Shown: in pieces, positions 26,740 to 35,697 of the stretch
Numbering within the stretch: the first letter of the stretch is position 1
How the letters are laid out: the number at the start of each line of letters is the position of its first letter
From: Saccharibacillus soli
GTDB lineage: Bacteria; Bacillota; Bacilli; Paenibacillales; Paenibacillaceae
DNA: 64,000 nt
Reading direction: 5' to 3'
NCBI GenBank assembly: GCA_002189105.1
Contig: NIOB01000006.1
Location: 372,001 to 436,000, forward strand
Position numbers and translations under genes: made by a program
The notes under the pieces: model-generated
Databases searched by the model: none
What the model saw: only the letters and a program-made list of their open reading frames with translations
What the model was told of the DNA's origin: nothing

Positions 26740-28011
26740 ATGAAATTGAGTTTGGGTCTGAAGATGGTCGCAGGTTTTGTATTGATTTCTGGAGTGACCT
26801 ATGCGACAAGTGCATTTTTTCTATTTTTTCTAAAAGATTATATTGCGGCGTCGATGTCAGAATGGCTGTACACTTGTGTTGTACTGGTGATGGGTGTCAT
26901 GTGGAGCGGGATTCTCGGTTGGTTGGTATCCCGATTGTTGACTCGCCCAATCGTCCGCCTTGCCAAGGCAGCTGAAGAAGTATCCGCGGGCAATCTGGCT
27001 ATCGAATTGCCTGTACGCAAAGCCCAGGATGAAATCGGCGTGCTGAATGAAGCGTTTAACCAGATGGTAGGCAGCCTGAGAGATATGGTCGAAGATATTG
27101 CATCCGGAGCCAGTGTCACTTCCGAGAATGTAAAGATGATGAGCGCAGCCATTACGGAAGCAGCAGAACAGATCGAAGAGATCTCCGGTGGAGTTGATCG
27201 AATCTACGAAGGGGTGGAACATCAGCAGCATTCCACGGAAAGCTCGCGCCGCAATGCGGACGAGATGCGTCAGGCCTTCCATGGCATGAAGAACAGCTCG
27301 GAAGAGATGATCGCGCTGTCGGGCGGCATGGAAGATTCCGTGCGGACGACGCGCAGCATCTTCCTGTCGCTGCGTGAAGGCATGAGCGAGTTGGCTGCAT
27401 CCAGCACACGTTCCCAGGAGATGGTCGGACATCTGGAGCGTGAAGCGGCAGACATTGAAGTGATTAACGCTTCGATCCGCGACATTGCCGAACAGACTCA
27501 TCTGCTTGCCTTGAACGCCTCTATCGAAGCTGCACGTGCCGGTGAACATGGGATGGGCTTCGCCGTCGTTGCCCATGAGATTCGCAAGCTGTCGGAACAA
27601 AGTGCCAATTCCGTGGGACAGATCGGCGATCTGATCCGGCGGATTCAGGAGCAAGTGCAGGCTACAGTTCAGCATATTGAGCAGCAGAGTGAACGGGTGA
27701 CGCGGGAAGAACGTCATACCGGCGCGGTCGAGGAGACGCTGGAGCGTCTGGATGGAGCCGTAGGCAGCATGGTCCATTCCGTTCAGAGCATCGAGACGAT
27801 GATCGTTCAGCAGACGGATCGTGTCGATCAGGCGCATCGTCATGCCGGGGAGATCAGCAGCCGCTCGGTATCCTTCGCCGAAGAAGCCAAGCGAATCGCC
27901 TCTTCCATCCACGAAGAGACCGCAATCATGGAAGAACTGTCCACATCGTCGGAAGAATTGAACCGCATGACCATGCGGCTGCTCGACAAGACCACAGCAT
28001 TTCGTATGTAA
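26740..28011 (+). CDS. Methyl-accepting chemotaxis protein without an external sensor domain
   Basis: 423 aa from the ATG behind GGGGGAAG; a TTG 15 codons upstream is possible. Two membrane helices lie close together (about 8-30 and 42-66) with a loop of only a dozen residues, followed by HAMP (~67-125) and a long methyl-accepting signalling coiled coil with the hairpin tip [31 protein letters not shown]. There is no Cache or four-helix ligand domain. It likely reports membrane or cytoplasmic state, or relies on a partner, to the CheA/CheW array. Confidence 0.9.
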   Translation: MKLSLGLKMVAGFVLISGVTYATSAFFLFFLKDYIAASMSEWLYTCVVLVMGVMWSGILGWLVSRLLTRPIVRLAKAAEEVSAGNLAIELPVRKAQDEIGVLNEAFNQMVGSLRDMVEDIASGASVTSENVKMMSAAITEAAEQIEEISGGVDRIYEGVEHQQHSTESSRRNADEMRQAFHGMKNSSEEMIALSGGMEDSVRTTRSIFLSLREGMSELAASSTRSQEMVGHLEREAADIEVINASIRDIAEQTHLLALNASIEAARAGEHGMGFAVVAHEIRKLSEQSANSVGQIGDLIRRIQEQVQATVQHIEQQSERVTREERHTGAVEETLERLDGAVGSMVHSVQSIETMIVQQTDRVDQAHRHAGEISSRSVSFAEEAKRIASSIHEETAIMEELSTSSEELNRMTMRLLDKTTAFRM

Positions 28012-28077
28012 CTCGCCTGTTAGGTGAGTCTTCTCGTATGCAAGTCCGAAGCCTGCCAGTCAATCAGAGATCAGAAG

Positions 28078-28133
28078 CAAATATCCCGCAGCGCCGGAAC
28101 CACACGTTCCGATTGTCCGCTGCGGGATATTTG
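28078..28133. terminator. Bidirectional terminator between converging genes
   Basis: AAATATCCCGCAGCG and CGCTGCGGGATATTT form a 15-bp inverted repeat with A/T-rich flanks on both sides. It separates the chemotaxis gene from the AEC transporter gene. Confidence 0.65.
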
Positions 28134-28252
28134 TGTAAATCGGCCAAGCGCGGACTGTTCCATTGTAGCGGCCCGTTCCGGCAAAGTCTGTGAAGGATGT
28201 CTCAAGCGAAGCAGCCCCTGGATGAGCCAATTCGCCGTATTGTGAGGGGTGT

Positions 28253-29173
28253 CTATAAACCCTGCGCCACGGTAATCAGAATCGTCACCGTAATAATATT
28301 GAGCAGGGTCGAGATCAATACGGTCTGTGCAGCAAAGTCCGGTTCATTGCGATATTCTTCAGCCAGAATCGAGGAGTTAACGCCCGTTGGCATGCCGGAT
28401 GCGATTAGCAGGGCTTGAGCAGGCAGGCCTTTGAGTCCCAGAATGAGGATGATGACATACCCGACGACAGGACCGATAATCAAGCGCAGAATCATGCTGA
28501 AATAGACATCCAACCGACCGAGCCGAAGCGGATATTTGACGATCTGCGCCCCAAGCGTCAGCAGAGCCACGGCAACCATCGAATTCTGGATATAACCGAG
28601 AGGCTGCGTAACGAAATTCGGCAGCGGTACGGCGAATACGTGACACAGGAAGCCCAGCACCAGCGCGTAAGGAACTGGCATTTTGAGAAATCCAATCAGG
28701 ACGCTTCGATAGTTGCCGCTGAGTCTTGCTCCCTGGATGGAGATGACCCCATATGTGAAGGTGAGCAGACTCTGAAAAGACATAATCAAGGCCTGAATGG
28801 AAGCAGCCAACGGCGCCCCGGCGAAGACCAACTGATTGATCGGCAGCCCGTAATTGCCCGAGTTATCGAGCAGAACGCTGTTGGTAAATGCCGCTTTCAT
28901 TCCGCTGGAATAATGGAAGGAGCGGGTGAGTACGAAGCAGAATAGATACAGAACGCCTATGTATAGACCATAAAAAAGGGCAACACCGCCCAGCAGCTCC
29001 ATGGAAATGTTGGATCGATACAGGCTCATGAATACGACCGCAGGCGTAATATAGTAGAAGTTGATCTTGGACAGGGTATAGAGGTCAAGTTGGAACAGCC
29101 GCTGCATCAGGGAACCGGCGAGGATCAGCACAAATACAGGCAGGACAACATCAAGCAGGATCTGAACAATCAT
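28253..29173 (-). CDS. AEC-family transporter (auxin efflux carrier type)
   Basis: 306 aa from MIVQILLDVVLPVFV, the usual family start; a longer form from an ATG at 29233 adds 20 polar residues and neither start has a strong ribosome site. About ten membrane helices with AEC signs: LPVFVLILAGSLM, NSVLLDNSGNYGLP and the helix-breaking ASGMPTGVNSSILAEEY near the C-terminus. Bacterial members export or import dicarboxylates and related small acids. It is a single gene with no neighbour that indicates the substrate. Confidence 0.85.
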   Translation of the reverse strand: MIVQILLDVVLPVFVLILAGSLMQRLFQLDLYTLSKINFYYITPAVVFMSLYRSNISMELLGGVALFYGLYIGVLYLFCFVLTRSFHYSSGMKAAFTNSVLLDNSGNYGLPINQLVFAGAPLAASIQALIMSFQSLLTFTYGVISIQGARLSGNYRSVLIGFLKMPVPYALVLGFLCHVFAVPLPNFVTQPLGYIQNSMVAVALLTLGAQIVKYPLRLGRLDVYFSMILRLIIGPVVGYVIILILGLKGLPAQALLIASGMPTGVNSSILAEEYRNEPDFAAQTVLISTLLNIITVTILITVAQGL

Positions 29174-29458
29174 CTGGGGCTTCAGCTTCTTTCGGTCGGA
29201 GTTTCGCCCTGTTGAAGGCGAATCGTGTCCCATTATATCATCAATACAGCCAGAGGCGGCGAAGAACCTGGCGAGAAGTCAGCGAGGATTCACGAGATAT
29301 TGAGTATTCCAGCGCCTTCCTGTCCCATCCTGCTGCCTGTAATGCTTGTATAGGCCGTACTGCTTACGGTAAAGTGAAAGCAGAGAGATCTTGCTCAAAA
29401 TCCTTCTAAACCGATGGATGAGATCGAGAATGAATTCAAGTCGAGAGGAGACGATAAG

Positions 29459-29932
29459 ATGACCCTATCCAATCCAGAAATGAACCCCCACCATGAACGG
29501 GTTCGATTGTCGCAGTGGGACGCTATCGTACTGGAAAGTGTACGTGCAAAGGGACTGGATGGAGAATCCTTGCTGGAGCGGGCAGCCGCAGGCAAACTGC
29601 CGGACCCAACGGATTCACTGGTGTCCGACTTCAGCCCGCTGCTTACGCTCCATGAGGAGCAGCCGGAGGTACTCAGGCAGGCCGTTACAGAGGGTTACCG
29701 GATCAAATACAATACGCTGGGCGGCATCAACACCTGGATCAAGATTGTGTTTGGCCGGGAACCGGAAGTTGAGCGCAGCGAAGGCATGGAGGGAGTCAGC
29801 GTGTCGTTGACCGACGAGGAATACGCTCGTCTGGCTCCTGTATTGTCGATCGGTTGGACGCTGGAACGACAGGAAGGCGAAGCTGCGGAGGCGGGAATGG
29901 CTCCGTACCGCGTGATTCCAGTTAGGGCCTAA
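29459..29932 (+). CDS. Unknown small soluble protein
   Basis: 157 aa; start chosen at the ATG behind GAGAGGAGACGATAAG. Acidic, without signal or membrane segment. Features such as YRIKYNTLGGINTWIKIVFG suggest a small alpha/beta fold, but no family was recognised. It lies before the DUF4261 gene on the same strand with a 257-nt gap. Confidence 0.7.
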   Translation: MTLSNPEMNPHHERVRLSQWDAIVLESVRAKGLDGESLLERAAAGKLPDPTDSLVSDFSPLLTLHEEQPEVLRQAVTEGYRIKYNTLGGINTWIKIVFGREPEVERSEGMEGVSVSLTDEEYARLAPVLSIGWTLERQEGEAAEAGMAPYRVIPVRA

Positions 29933-30189
29933 GCGGATTCGGGTGTAACAAGACGGTAGGGATGCGACTTGCGACCCTCGACTTTTGGTTATTTCCCCGT
30001 GAAGCACACTTCTGGCCTTGCGACGCATGTTCTGATTCCTCCTACCTGTTCGGGACTCTCATTTCCCGATTATGCAAAGGTTCATTGAGTCCGTGGCAGG
30101 AGTTATGCGATTTATGGCTAAACTTTTTGCGTTAAAGGGTAATATAATGAACGCATTTACATAATTCATACAGATAAGGAGACGTGAAT

Positions 30190-30981
30190 ATGGAATTATT
30201 TGAACGTCCCGGAGAGGAACGCATGCGCCAAGTGCGAGGCGCAGTACCTTCATCGGATGGACAGACGTTATCCGGTTTCGTGCTTCTGCGCGAACCGGAA
30301 TGTGATTTCCCGCGCTTTATTCGGAACTTGAAAAATGACTGGGATCTGGAAGCCAGGGCGCTGCCCAGCGAAGATCAGCTGATTTTTGACATTGATGGAC
30401 TTAGGGTGAGCTGTTCGCTGGTACGTGCGCCCATGCCCGGTGAAGAGGTGGAGGAACGCTGCGGAGTCAATCCGCTCTGGCCGGAAGCCGCGCAGTCCAT
30501 TGGCGGTTACCGGGCACATGTGGGAGTGTCTGTATCAGGCGTCCTGGACCCCATTCAGGGGCATGTGCTATTCACCCAGGTATTATGCAGTATGCTGAAA
30601 CAGGATCATGCGCTGGCTCTGTACATGTCTCCCATGGTTATGTCAGCGGAAGCGTACGTGAAGAATGCTATGCTGCTCAAGGAGCATGAGCTGCCCGTGC
30701 AGTTGTGGATCTTCGTCGGCTTATATGAGGAAAAAGAGGGCATTTCGTCGTATACGGTCGGGCTGCGTAACTTCGGGCACGAAGAAATCGAGGTCCTGCG
30801 TTCGCCGCATGAGTTGACTGAGGTATTTGAGCTGACTTTTAATATCGCAGGTTATATTGTGGACTTTGGAGCTACTCTGCGTGATGGAGAAACCATCGGA
30901 TTCTCGCCGGAGCAGCGGCTCCCGCTTAATCTGTCCAATGGAGTAGCGGTGGAAGGCCAATCGATCAAGATCGGGTACTAG
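30190..30981 (+). CDS. DUF4261 domain protein
   Basis: 263 aa, AAGGAGACGTGAAT before the ATG. Similar in pattern to DUF4261 proteins: GFVLLREPECDFPRF at the start, then DIDGLRVSCSLVRAPMPGEEVE, AHVGVSV and WIFVGLYEEKEGISSYTVGLRNFG. No signal peptide or membrane helix, so probably cytoplasmic. The family has no assigned function. Followed by a terminator. Confidence 0.72.
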   Translation: MELFERPGEERMRQVRGAVPSSDGQTLSGFVLLREPECDFPRFIRNLKNDWDLEARALPSEDQLIFDIDGLRVSCSLVRAPMPGEEVEERCGVNPLWPEAAQSIGGYRAHVGVSVSGVLDPIQGHVLFTQVLCSMLKQDHALALYMSPMVMSAEAYVKNAMLLKEHELPVQLWIFVGLYEEKEGISSYTVGLRNFGHEEIEVLRSPHELTEVFELTFNIAGYIVDFGATLRDGETIGFSPEQRLPLNLSNGVAVEGQSIKIGY

Positions 30982-31055
30982 CGGCTCTCGGCTCTCGTTG
31001 GAGTAAGAGGTTATACGTAGAAAGTAAAACGTTTAGAAGCATCGGAGAGAAGCTG

Positions 31056-31080
31056 GGCGCCTCTTGCAGAGGCGCCTTTT
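31056..31080 (+). terminator. Terminator after the DUF4261 gene
   Basis: GGCGCCTCT, TGC, AGAGGCGCC, TTTT. Confidence 0.8.
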
Positions 31081-31086
31081 GAGCGC

Positions 31087-31116
31087 AAAAAAGGCCGCCG
31101 GATATTGCCCGGCGGC
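31087..31116 (-). terminator. Terminator after the secreted carboxylesterase
   Basis: GCCGCCGG and CCGGCGGC pair with a 7-nt loop; TTTTTT follows on the minus strand. Confidence 0.8.
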
Positions 31117-31190
31117 AGCAGAGTGAGCGCCCAAGGCACTCTGACAGAAAACACTCCAATAAACGCTCTCATTCCAAGCTGCACTTCTTG

Positions 31191-32960
31191 TTAAGGCTTC
31201 ACCCACAGCGAAGGATTGCCAAAGCTCTGGTCAAGCTTGCCGCTGAACCAGCGGCCGTTCAATACCTTGGAGACCAGCTCGGCCTTGTCTGCTTCGGAGA
31301 CGGTATGATCGACACGCATGGCAGCCAGTACCTGATCGTAGGTGAACTCCGGCGAAGACAGATAGGAGATCGCTTTGCGGCGATTCGCATCGAGGAACAG
31401 CATGGACTCGCCGTTTAGCGCAGTCTGCGGTGTCCAGGTCTTCCAGTTGGTCAGTCCGGCACCATTTGGATTGCCGTTATGGACAAAGTTCGAGACGTAC
31501 TTGCGGAACACCTGACCCAGATCGACCGCACCCGGCAGATCATAGGCACTGCCCACGACGGAATCATAGTTGGCGTTATCCGGCGACAGCAGCGGTACGA
31601 AGACGCCGTGGAAAGCGCCGAGCGGACTCATGGCGCTGCCTGCTACATAGGCATCTTCGCCAAAGTTGATCTGCATGCCGTAAATATCGGCCTTGTAATG
31701 GGCGTACATTTTCTGAGCGGAGTCCTGTACGTTGAACAGGCTGTACAATTCGCCACCGTATTTGTTGATGAAATTGTATTTGGCCATGACATTCGCATCC
31801 GTATTGATCGAATTGTCAGCGATGTTTTTTGCAAAGTAAGCATCAAAGCGGCCGAACAGCGAGAACTCGTCGGCACCGGTCAGCATGAGCAGCGGCACAT
31901 CGTGATAATTCTTCGTGTCGAAGCCTTCCTTGGGCAGAACCGTTCCGTCTCCGTACAGATGCGGGAATACGCTCATACGGATGCCTGCGTTGCCCATCAG
32001 GGCAGCCAGCTTCTCGGCAGGAATGGAATACAGGTAATCGCGTACATCCGATCCGGTCGTGAGCAGCCAGGCGGCGGCTTCTTTTTCCGTCGCCTTTTTG
32101 CCATCGGCTACAGCGAGCGGAGCGATTGCTTGGGCAAAAGTCGCGGCGCTGGCATCCTGATCCGCTACGGTCATGCCGCCGCTGAATGAGATCGCCTTGT
32201 CGAATTTGCCCGCGAAGATTGGCGAGATGAGCATGGCCATCACATCACGCCCGCCTGCGGAGAAGCCCGCCACCGTCACATTGTCCGGATCGCCGCCAAA
32301 CTGTTCGATGTTGGCTTTGACCCAATCCAGCGATTTGGCAATGTCCAGCAGCGCGTAATTGCCGGAATTTTCTTCAGCAGAACCATTTTTGAGGGCAGGA
32401 AGCGGGTTGAAGCCCAGCGGTCCTAGGCGGTAGTTAACAGACACAAAGATCGCGTTCGTATCATTCACCATGGAATTGCCTGTAATCTCGGTCGATTTGC
32501 CGGTCTGGTTGTTGCCGCCGTGGATGTAGACGATGACCGGAAGTTTGGTTTGGGTATTGGCAGGACGGTAGACATCAAGATTCAGCGCGTCCTCCGTGCC
32601 GACCGTCGTTTTACCGGAAGCCTGAATAGCTACACTGCCCGGCTTGGTGGCATCCAGTACGCCGCTCCATGGCTTGGGATCGACAGGCGCTTTCCAGCGC
32701 TGTTCACCGCCAGTGGGTGCTGCGTAGGGAATCCCCTGCCAGACCAGCGCATGATTCGTCTCATCGTGGAAGCCCTGTACCTGACCGAATGTGGTCGTTT
32801 GCAGCGTCTGAGTGTTAAACACGCCCGACTGTACAGAAGTTTGAGCAGTGGGGACAGCTGCGTGAGCGGAACCTGCCGTTTGTGGGACGCCGTAAGCGCT
32901 TAACAAACTGACCGCAAGTGCAGAAGCAAAGAGCAGAGAACCCCATTTTTTTGGTTTCAT
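31191..32960 (-). CDS. Secreted type-B carboxylesterase
   Basis: 589 aa; start chosen at the ATG behind AAGGAGGGG. Signal peptide about 1-34 (FASALAVSLLSAYGVPQTAGSAHA). Type-B carboxylesterase/cholinesterase fold: GIPYAAPTGGEQRWKAP, EDALNLDVYRP, VIVYIHGG (oxyanion hole), VSVNYRLGPLGF, WVKANIEQFGGDPDNVTVAGFSAGG. The nucleophile elbow is GFSAGG where most relatives have GESAGG. A His in GAFHGVFVPLL probably completes the triad. It would cleave esters outside the cell; substrate unknown. Confidence 0.85.
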   Translation of the reverse strand: MKPKKWGSLLFASALAVSLLSAYGVPQTAGSAHAAVPTAQTSVQSGVFNTQTLQTTTFGQVQGFHDETNHALVWQGIPYAAPTGGEQRWKAPVDPKPWSGVLDATKPGSVAIQASGKTTVGTEDALNLDVYRPANTQTKLPVIVYIHGGNNQTGKSTEITGNSMVNDTNAIFVSVNYRLGPLGFNPLPALKNGSAEENSGNYALLDIAKSLDWVKANIEQFGGDPDNVTVAGFSAGGRDVMAMLISPIFAGKFDKAISFSGGMTVADQDASAATFAQAIAPLAVADGKKATEKEAAAWLLTTGSDVRDYLYSIPAEKLAALMGNAGIRMSVFPHLYGDGTVLPKEGFDTKNYHDVPLLMLTGADEFSLFGRFDAYFAKNIADNSINTDANVMAKYNFINKYGGELYSLFNVQDSAQKMYAHYKADIYGMQINFGEDAYVAGSAMSPLGAFHGVFVPLLSPDNANYDSVVGSAYDLPGAVDLGQVFRKYVSNFVHNGNPNGAGLTNWKTWTPQTALNGESMLFLDANRRKAISYLSSPEFTYDQVLAAMRVDHTVSEADKAELVSKVLNGRWFSGKLDQSFGNPSLWVKP

Positions 32961-33010
32961 CAAGAACCCCTCCTTGAGATTGAACAATGCGCGACAGGAG
33001 ACGAATCCAT

Positions 33011-33051
33011 AAAAAAAACCTAAACCAATGCACAAGGCATCAGCTTAGGTT
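33011..33051 (-). terminator. Terminator or attenuator hairpin in the carboxylesterase leader
   Basis: On the minus strand AACCTAA pairs with TTTAGGTT (inner ATGC/GCAT pairs as well) and eight T follow. It lies between the regulator gene at 33187 and the esterase but also downstream of a predicted esterase promoter, so it could end the regulator transcript or attenuate the esterase message. Confidence 0.6.
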
Positions 33052-33088
33052 ACGCCCGAAAAAAGGTCACGTTCCTGTTCGCAGTCGT

Positions 33089-33117
33089 AGTCTAGCACAG
33101 AATTGTAAGCGTTTCAA
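33089..33117 (-). promoter_or_regulatory. Likely SigA promoter of the carboxylesterase
   Basis: TTGAAA and TAGACT with a 17-bp spacer on the minus strand. The -35 region is part of an imperfect operator-like palindrome (TTGAAACGCTTACAA) that is one base short of a cre. Confidence 0.45.
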
Positions 33118-33186
33118 ATCCTTTTTTGCGAAATCGCTTTAGAGCGGAAAAGACTGCCAAACAAAGACTTTTATTGCCGGTTTTCG

Positions 33187-34218
33187 TCACGGTTTATAGT
33201 ATTTTCGATAGACGGCAGGGGTAATTTCTTCGTATTTTTTGAACGTTTTGATAAAATATCCCGGCTCATTAAATCCCAGCTCGCTGCTGATTTGGGATAC
33301 GGGCAGATCTGTTTTTTCCAGCAGCCGTTTGGCCCATTTGATCTTCAGGCGCGCGGTATAACCGGAATAGCTCTCGCCGGTTTCCCGCGCAAACAGACGG
33401 CTGAAATAGCTGGGGCTGATGTGGCATAATTCAGCCATTTTCTTGAGGGGAACGGACTCGCTCTTGTGGCTGTAGAGATAATCAAAAGCCGGCTTCAGCA
33501 CCGGGTTGGACAGATGCAGCCGTTCGTCCTCTTCTCCGCTTGAGGTGCTGCCTGCAAGAATATGGGTCATCTCTTTGCGGACACTCTCCAGATTCTGAAG
33601 GGTGTAACCGGGCAAAATATCGGATAGGCGAGGTGAGGCGCCGGAAGCGGCCGCTTTTTCAAACATTTCCGCAATCAGATTTTTGTTGGTCGCTTCTTCG
33701 ACGATATAGCTGCACAGCAGCGAAAGCATATCGGAGATTTTGACGATTTCCTGATAGGACATGACCGGAAGGTCCGCATAATGGTCTTTGAGCTTTTCCC
33801 ATTTTTCACTGTACAGTTTCTTGTTCTTGGAGGTCAAAATCTGTTCCAGCTCGGCAGAACCGGAGGGGTCGGAGAGACGCACCTGACCTGCCATGACGGC
33901 CCCAATGTATTTATCGTCGATGATAACCGGTACGGCAATATCGATGATGTTGTAATGGCACAAGTAGATGTAAGGTTTATTGGAACGAACCGCTTCCAGG
34001 CCGCCCCGGGAATCGCATTTCTGACAGTAGGGCAGCAGATCTTCATCCTGCCTGACCATCTTGCAGAATGATTGGCAGCCGCTGTGTCCGGTTACGGCAT
34101 TGCCTTTGTAGTCAACGGTCAGGATCGCCAGCTTGGTGACCGAGGCCAGGGAATCTTGAAGGCGTTCCCACTTTTGCAGATCGAACACTTTCTGGATGCT
34201 GAGATGTTCGCCGATCAC
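33187..34218 (-). CDS. PocR-domain AraC-type regulator of glycerol/dihydroxyacetone genes
   Basis: 343 aa with a GTG start six bases after GAAGGA; a TTG six codons earlier is possible. The first ~165 residues form a PocR sensory domain with conserved cysteines (GCQSFCKMVR, CQKCDSRGGLEA, YLCHYNIIDIAVPVI). The last ~100 residues carry two AraC helix-turn-helix motifs (MAELCHISPSYFSRLFARETGESYSGYT and ISSELGFNEPGYFIKTFKKYEEITPAVYR). PocR-type regulators often sense diol or glycerol breakdown products. It is divergent from gldA and dhaKL and probably activates them. Confidence 0.85.
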   Translation of the reverse strand: MIGEHLSIQKVFDLQKWERLQDSLASVTKLAILTVDYKGNAVTGHSGCQSFCKMVRQDEDLLPYCQKCDSRGGLEAVRSNKPYIYLCHYNIIDIAVPVIIDDKYIGAVMAGQVRLSDPSGSAELEQILTSKNKKLYSEKWEKLKDHYADLPVMSYQEIVKISDMLSLLCSYIVEEATNKNLIAEMFEKAAASGASPRLSDILPGYTLQNLESVRKEMTHILAGSTSSGEEDERLHLSNPVLKPAFDYLYSHKSESVPLKKMAELCHISPSYFSRLFARETGESYSGYTARLKIKWAKRLLEKTDLPVSQISSELGFNEPGYFIKTFKKYEEITPAVYRKYYKP

Positions 34219-34295
34219 GAGGATTCCTTCTTTCAAAAATAGGATTTTGATTGCTTATTATGGCGAATTGATGCTGCGATTTGTTTATTGGGTGG

Positions 34296-34310
34296 ATGTA
34301 AGCGATGACA
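34296..34310 (+). promoter_or_regulatory. cre (CcpA) site between the regulator and gldA
   Basis: ATGTAAGCGATGACA matches the WTGNAANCGNWNNCW consensus at every fixed position. It lies in the divergent promoter region and suggests catabolite repression of glycerol/dihydroxyacetone use. Confidence 0.65.
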
Positions 34311-34509
34311 AAAAGATGCCATTTACGGCGTAGAGGACATCAAATTACGATTGCAGATTATAATATATTGCTTGAAATGTCCACTGTAAACCTAAAATTT
34401 GTGGATTATTATGAAGGAAAGCACGGCCAAGACACACAATCGACACTTTATCTACCCCTTGCCATCCGGTAACGGCCGGCCATCATTTTATAAAACGGAG
34501 GTTATTATT

Positions 34510-35646
34510 ATGAGAAAAGCCTTTATCAGCCCGTCGAAATATGTACAAGGCGAAAATGAACTGTTGAACCTGGGTTACTTTGTCAGCTCGTTTGGCAAAT
34601 CTGCCCTGCTGATTGCTCACCCGGACGATGCAGCCCGTGTGAAGGACAAATTGGATGCAACTTCGGAAAAGTTCGGAGTGACATTCGTTGAGAGCGGTTT
34701 CATGGGCGAATGTTCGCGTCAGGAAGTCGCGCGTCTGGAGCAGATCGCCGCAGACAACAACTGCGACTGTATCGTAGGCCTTGGCGGTGGCAAAGCGATT
34801 GACGCAGCCAAGTGTGTAGCCAAGGGCGAAGCGCTGATTATCTGCCCGACCATCGCGGCAACGGACGCACCAACCAGCCACTCGGCTGTACTGTATACAC
34901 CGGAAGGTGCGTTTGATGACTATGCTTACTTCAAGCAAAGCCCAAGCGTCGTGCTGGTGGATACCACGGTCATCGCCAATGCACCAACGCGCTTCCTCGT
35001 TTCCGGTATGGGCGATGCGCTGTCCACGTATTTTGAAGCTCGCGCCACGGCTCGTTCTTACTCCAGAGTCAACGCAGGACTGCCAAGCGGCGTGCGTGAA
35101 GGCCTGACGGCTCCGGCATTTGGCACGAACGCAGCGATGGCATTGGCCACCCTGTGCTATGAGATGCTGCTGCGCGACGGCATCAAGGCGAAAGCGGCTT
35201 GCGACGCGAACGTAGTCACCCAAGCGCTGGAAAACATCGTCGAAACCAACATCCTGCTGTCGGGACTCGGTTTTGAAAGCGGTGGTCTGGCGGCGGCTCA
35301 CGCGATTCACGACGGATTGACTGCTCTGGAAGGCACGCACCATTACTTCCACGGCGAAAAAGTCGCGTTCGGCACAATCGCACAGTTGGTACTGGAAAAC
35401 GCACCGACCGAAGAACTGAATCAAGTGATGGATTTCTGCCTCGCCGTAGGACTGCCGGTCTGCCTGGCGGATATCGGCGTAGAGTCGATGACGGCTCAAG
35501 AACTGCAAGAAGTCGCAGAAAAAGCCTGCATTCCGGAAGAATCGATTCATGCGATGCCTTTCCCGGTTACGGTAGAACAAGTGGCAGCAGCCGTTCAAGC
35601 CGCTGACCGAATCGGCAGCGCGTACAAGGCATCGAAAGGGCTGTAA
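34510..35646 (+). CDS. gldA: Glycerol dehydrogenase (NAD, iron/zinc type)
   Basis: 378 aa; start at the ATG behind CGGAGG; the long upstream extension of the frame has no ribosome site. Iron-containing alcohol dehydrogenase fold: YVQGENELLNLG, VGLGGGKAIDAAKCVA (NAD binding), PTIAATDAPTSHSAVLY, then metal ligands in GMGDALSTYFEA, AHAIHDGLTAL and HHYFHGEKVAFG. It converts glycerol to dihydroxyacetone. The next gene phosphorylates dihydroxyacetone, so the pair forms the oxidative glycerol route. Confidence 0.93.
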   Translation: MRKAFISPSKYVQGENELLNLGYFVSSFGKSALLIAHPDDAARVKDKLDATSEKFGVTFVESGFMGECSRQEVARLEQIAADNNCDCIVGLGGGKAIDAAKCVAKGEALIICPTIAATDAPTSHSAVLYTPEGAFDDYAYFKQSPSVVLVDTTVIANAPTRFLVSGMGDALSTYFEARATARSYSRVNAGLPSGVREGLTAPAFGTNAAMALATLCYEMLLRDGIKAKAACDANVVTQALENIVETNILLSGLGFESGGLAAAHAIHDGLTALEGTHHYFHGEKVAFGTIAQLVLENAPTEELNQVMDFCLAVGLPVCLADIGVESMTAQELQEVAEKACIPEESIHAMPFPVTVEQVAAAVQAADRIGSAYKASKGL

Positions 35647-35697
35647 GCCATTAGCTTTTCTCCCTTAATGGGAAACTGGAACAGGAGGGATTTTGTT

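Noticed and set aside
34483-35598. 371-codon minus-strand frame
   Set aside because: Antisense shadow of gldA, His/Arg/Cys-rich without any domain.
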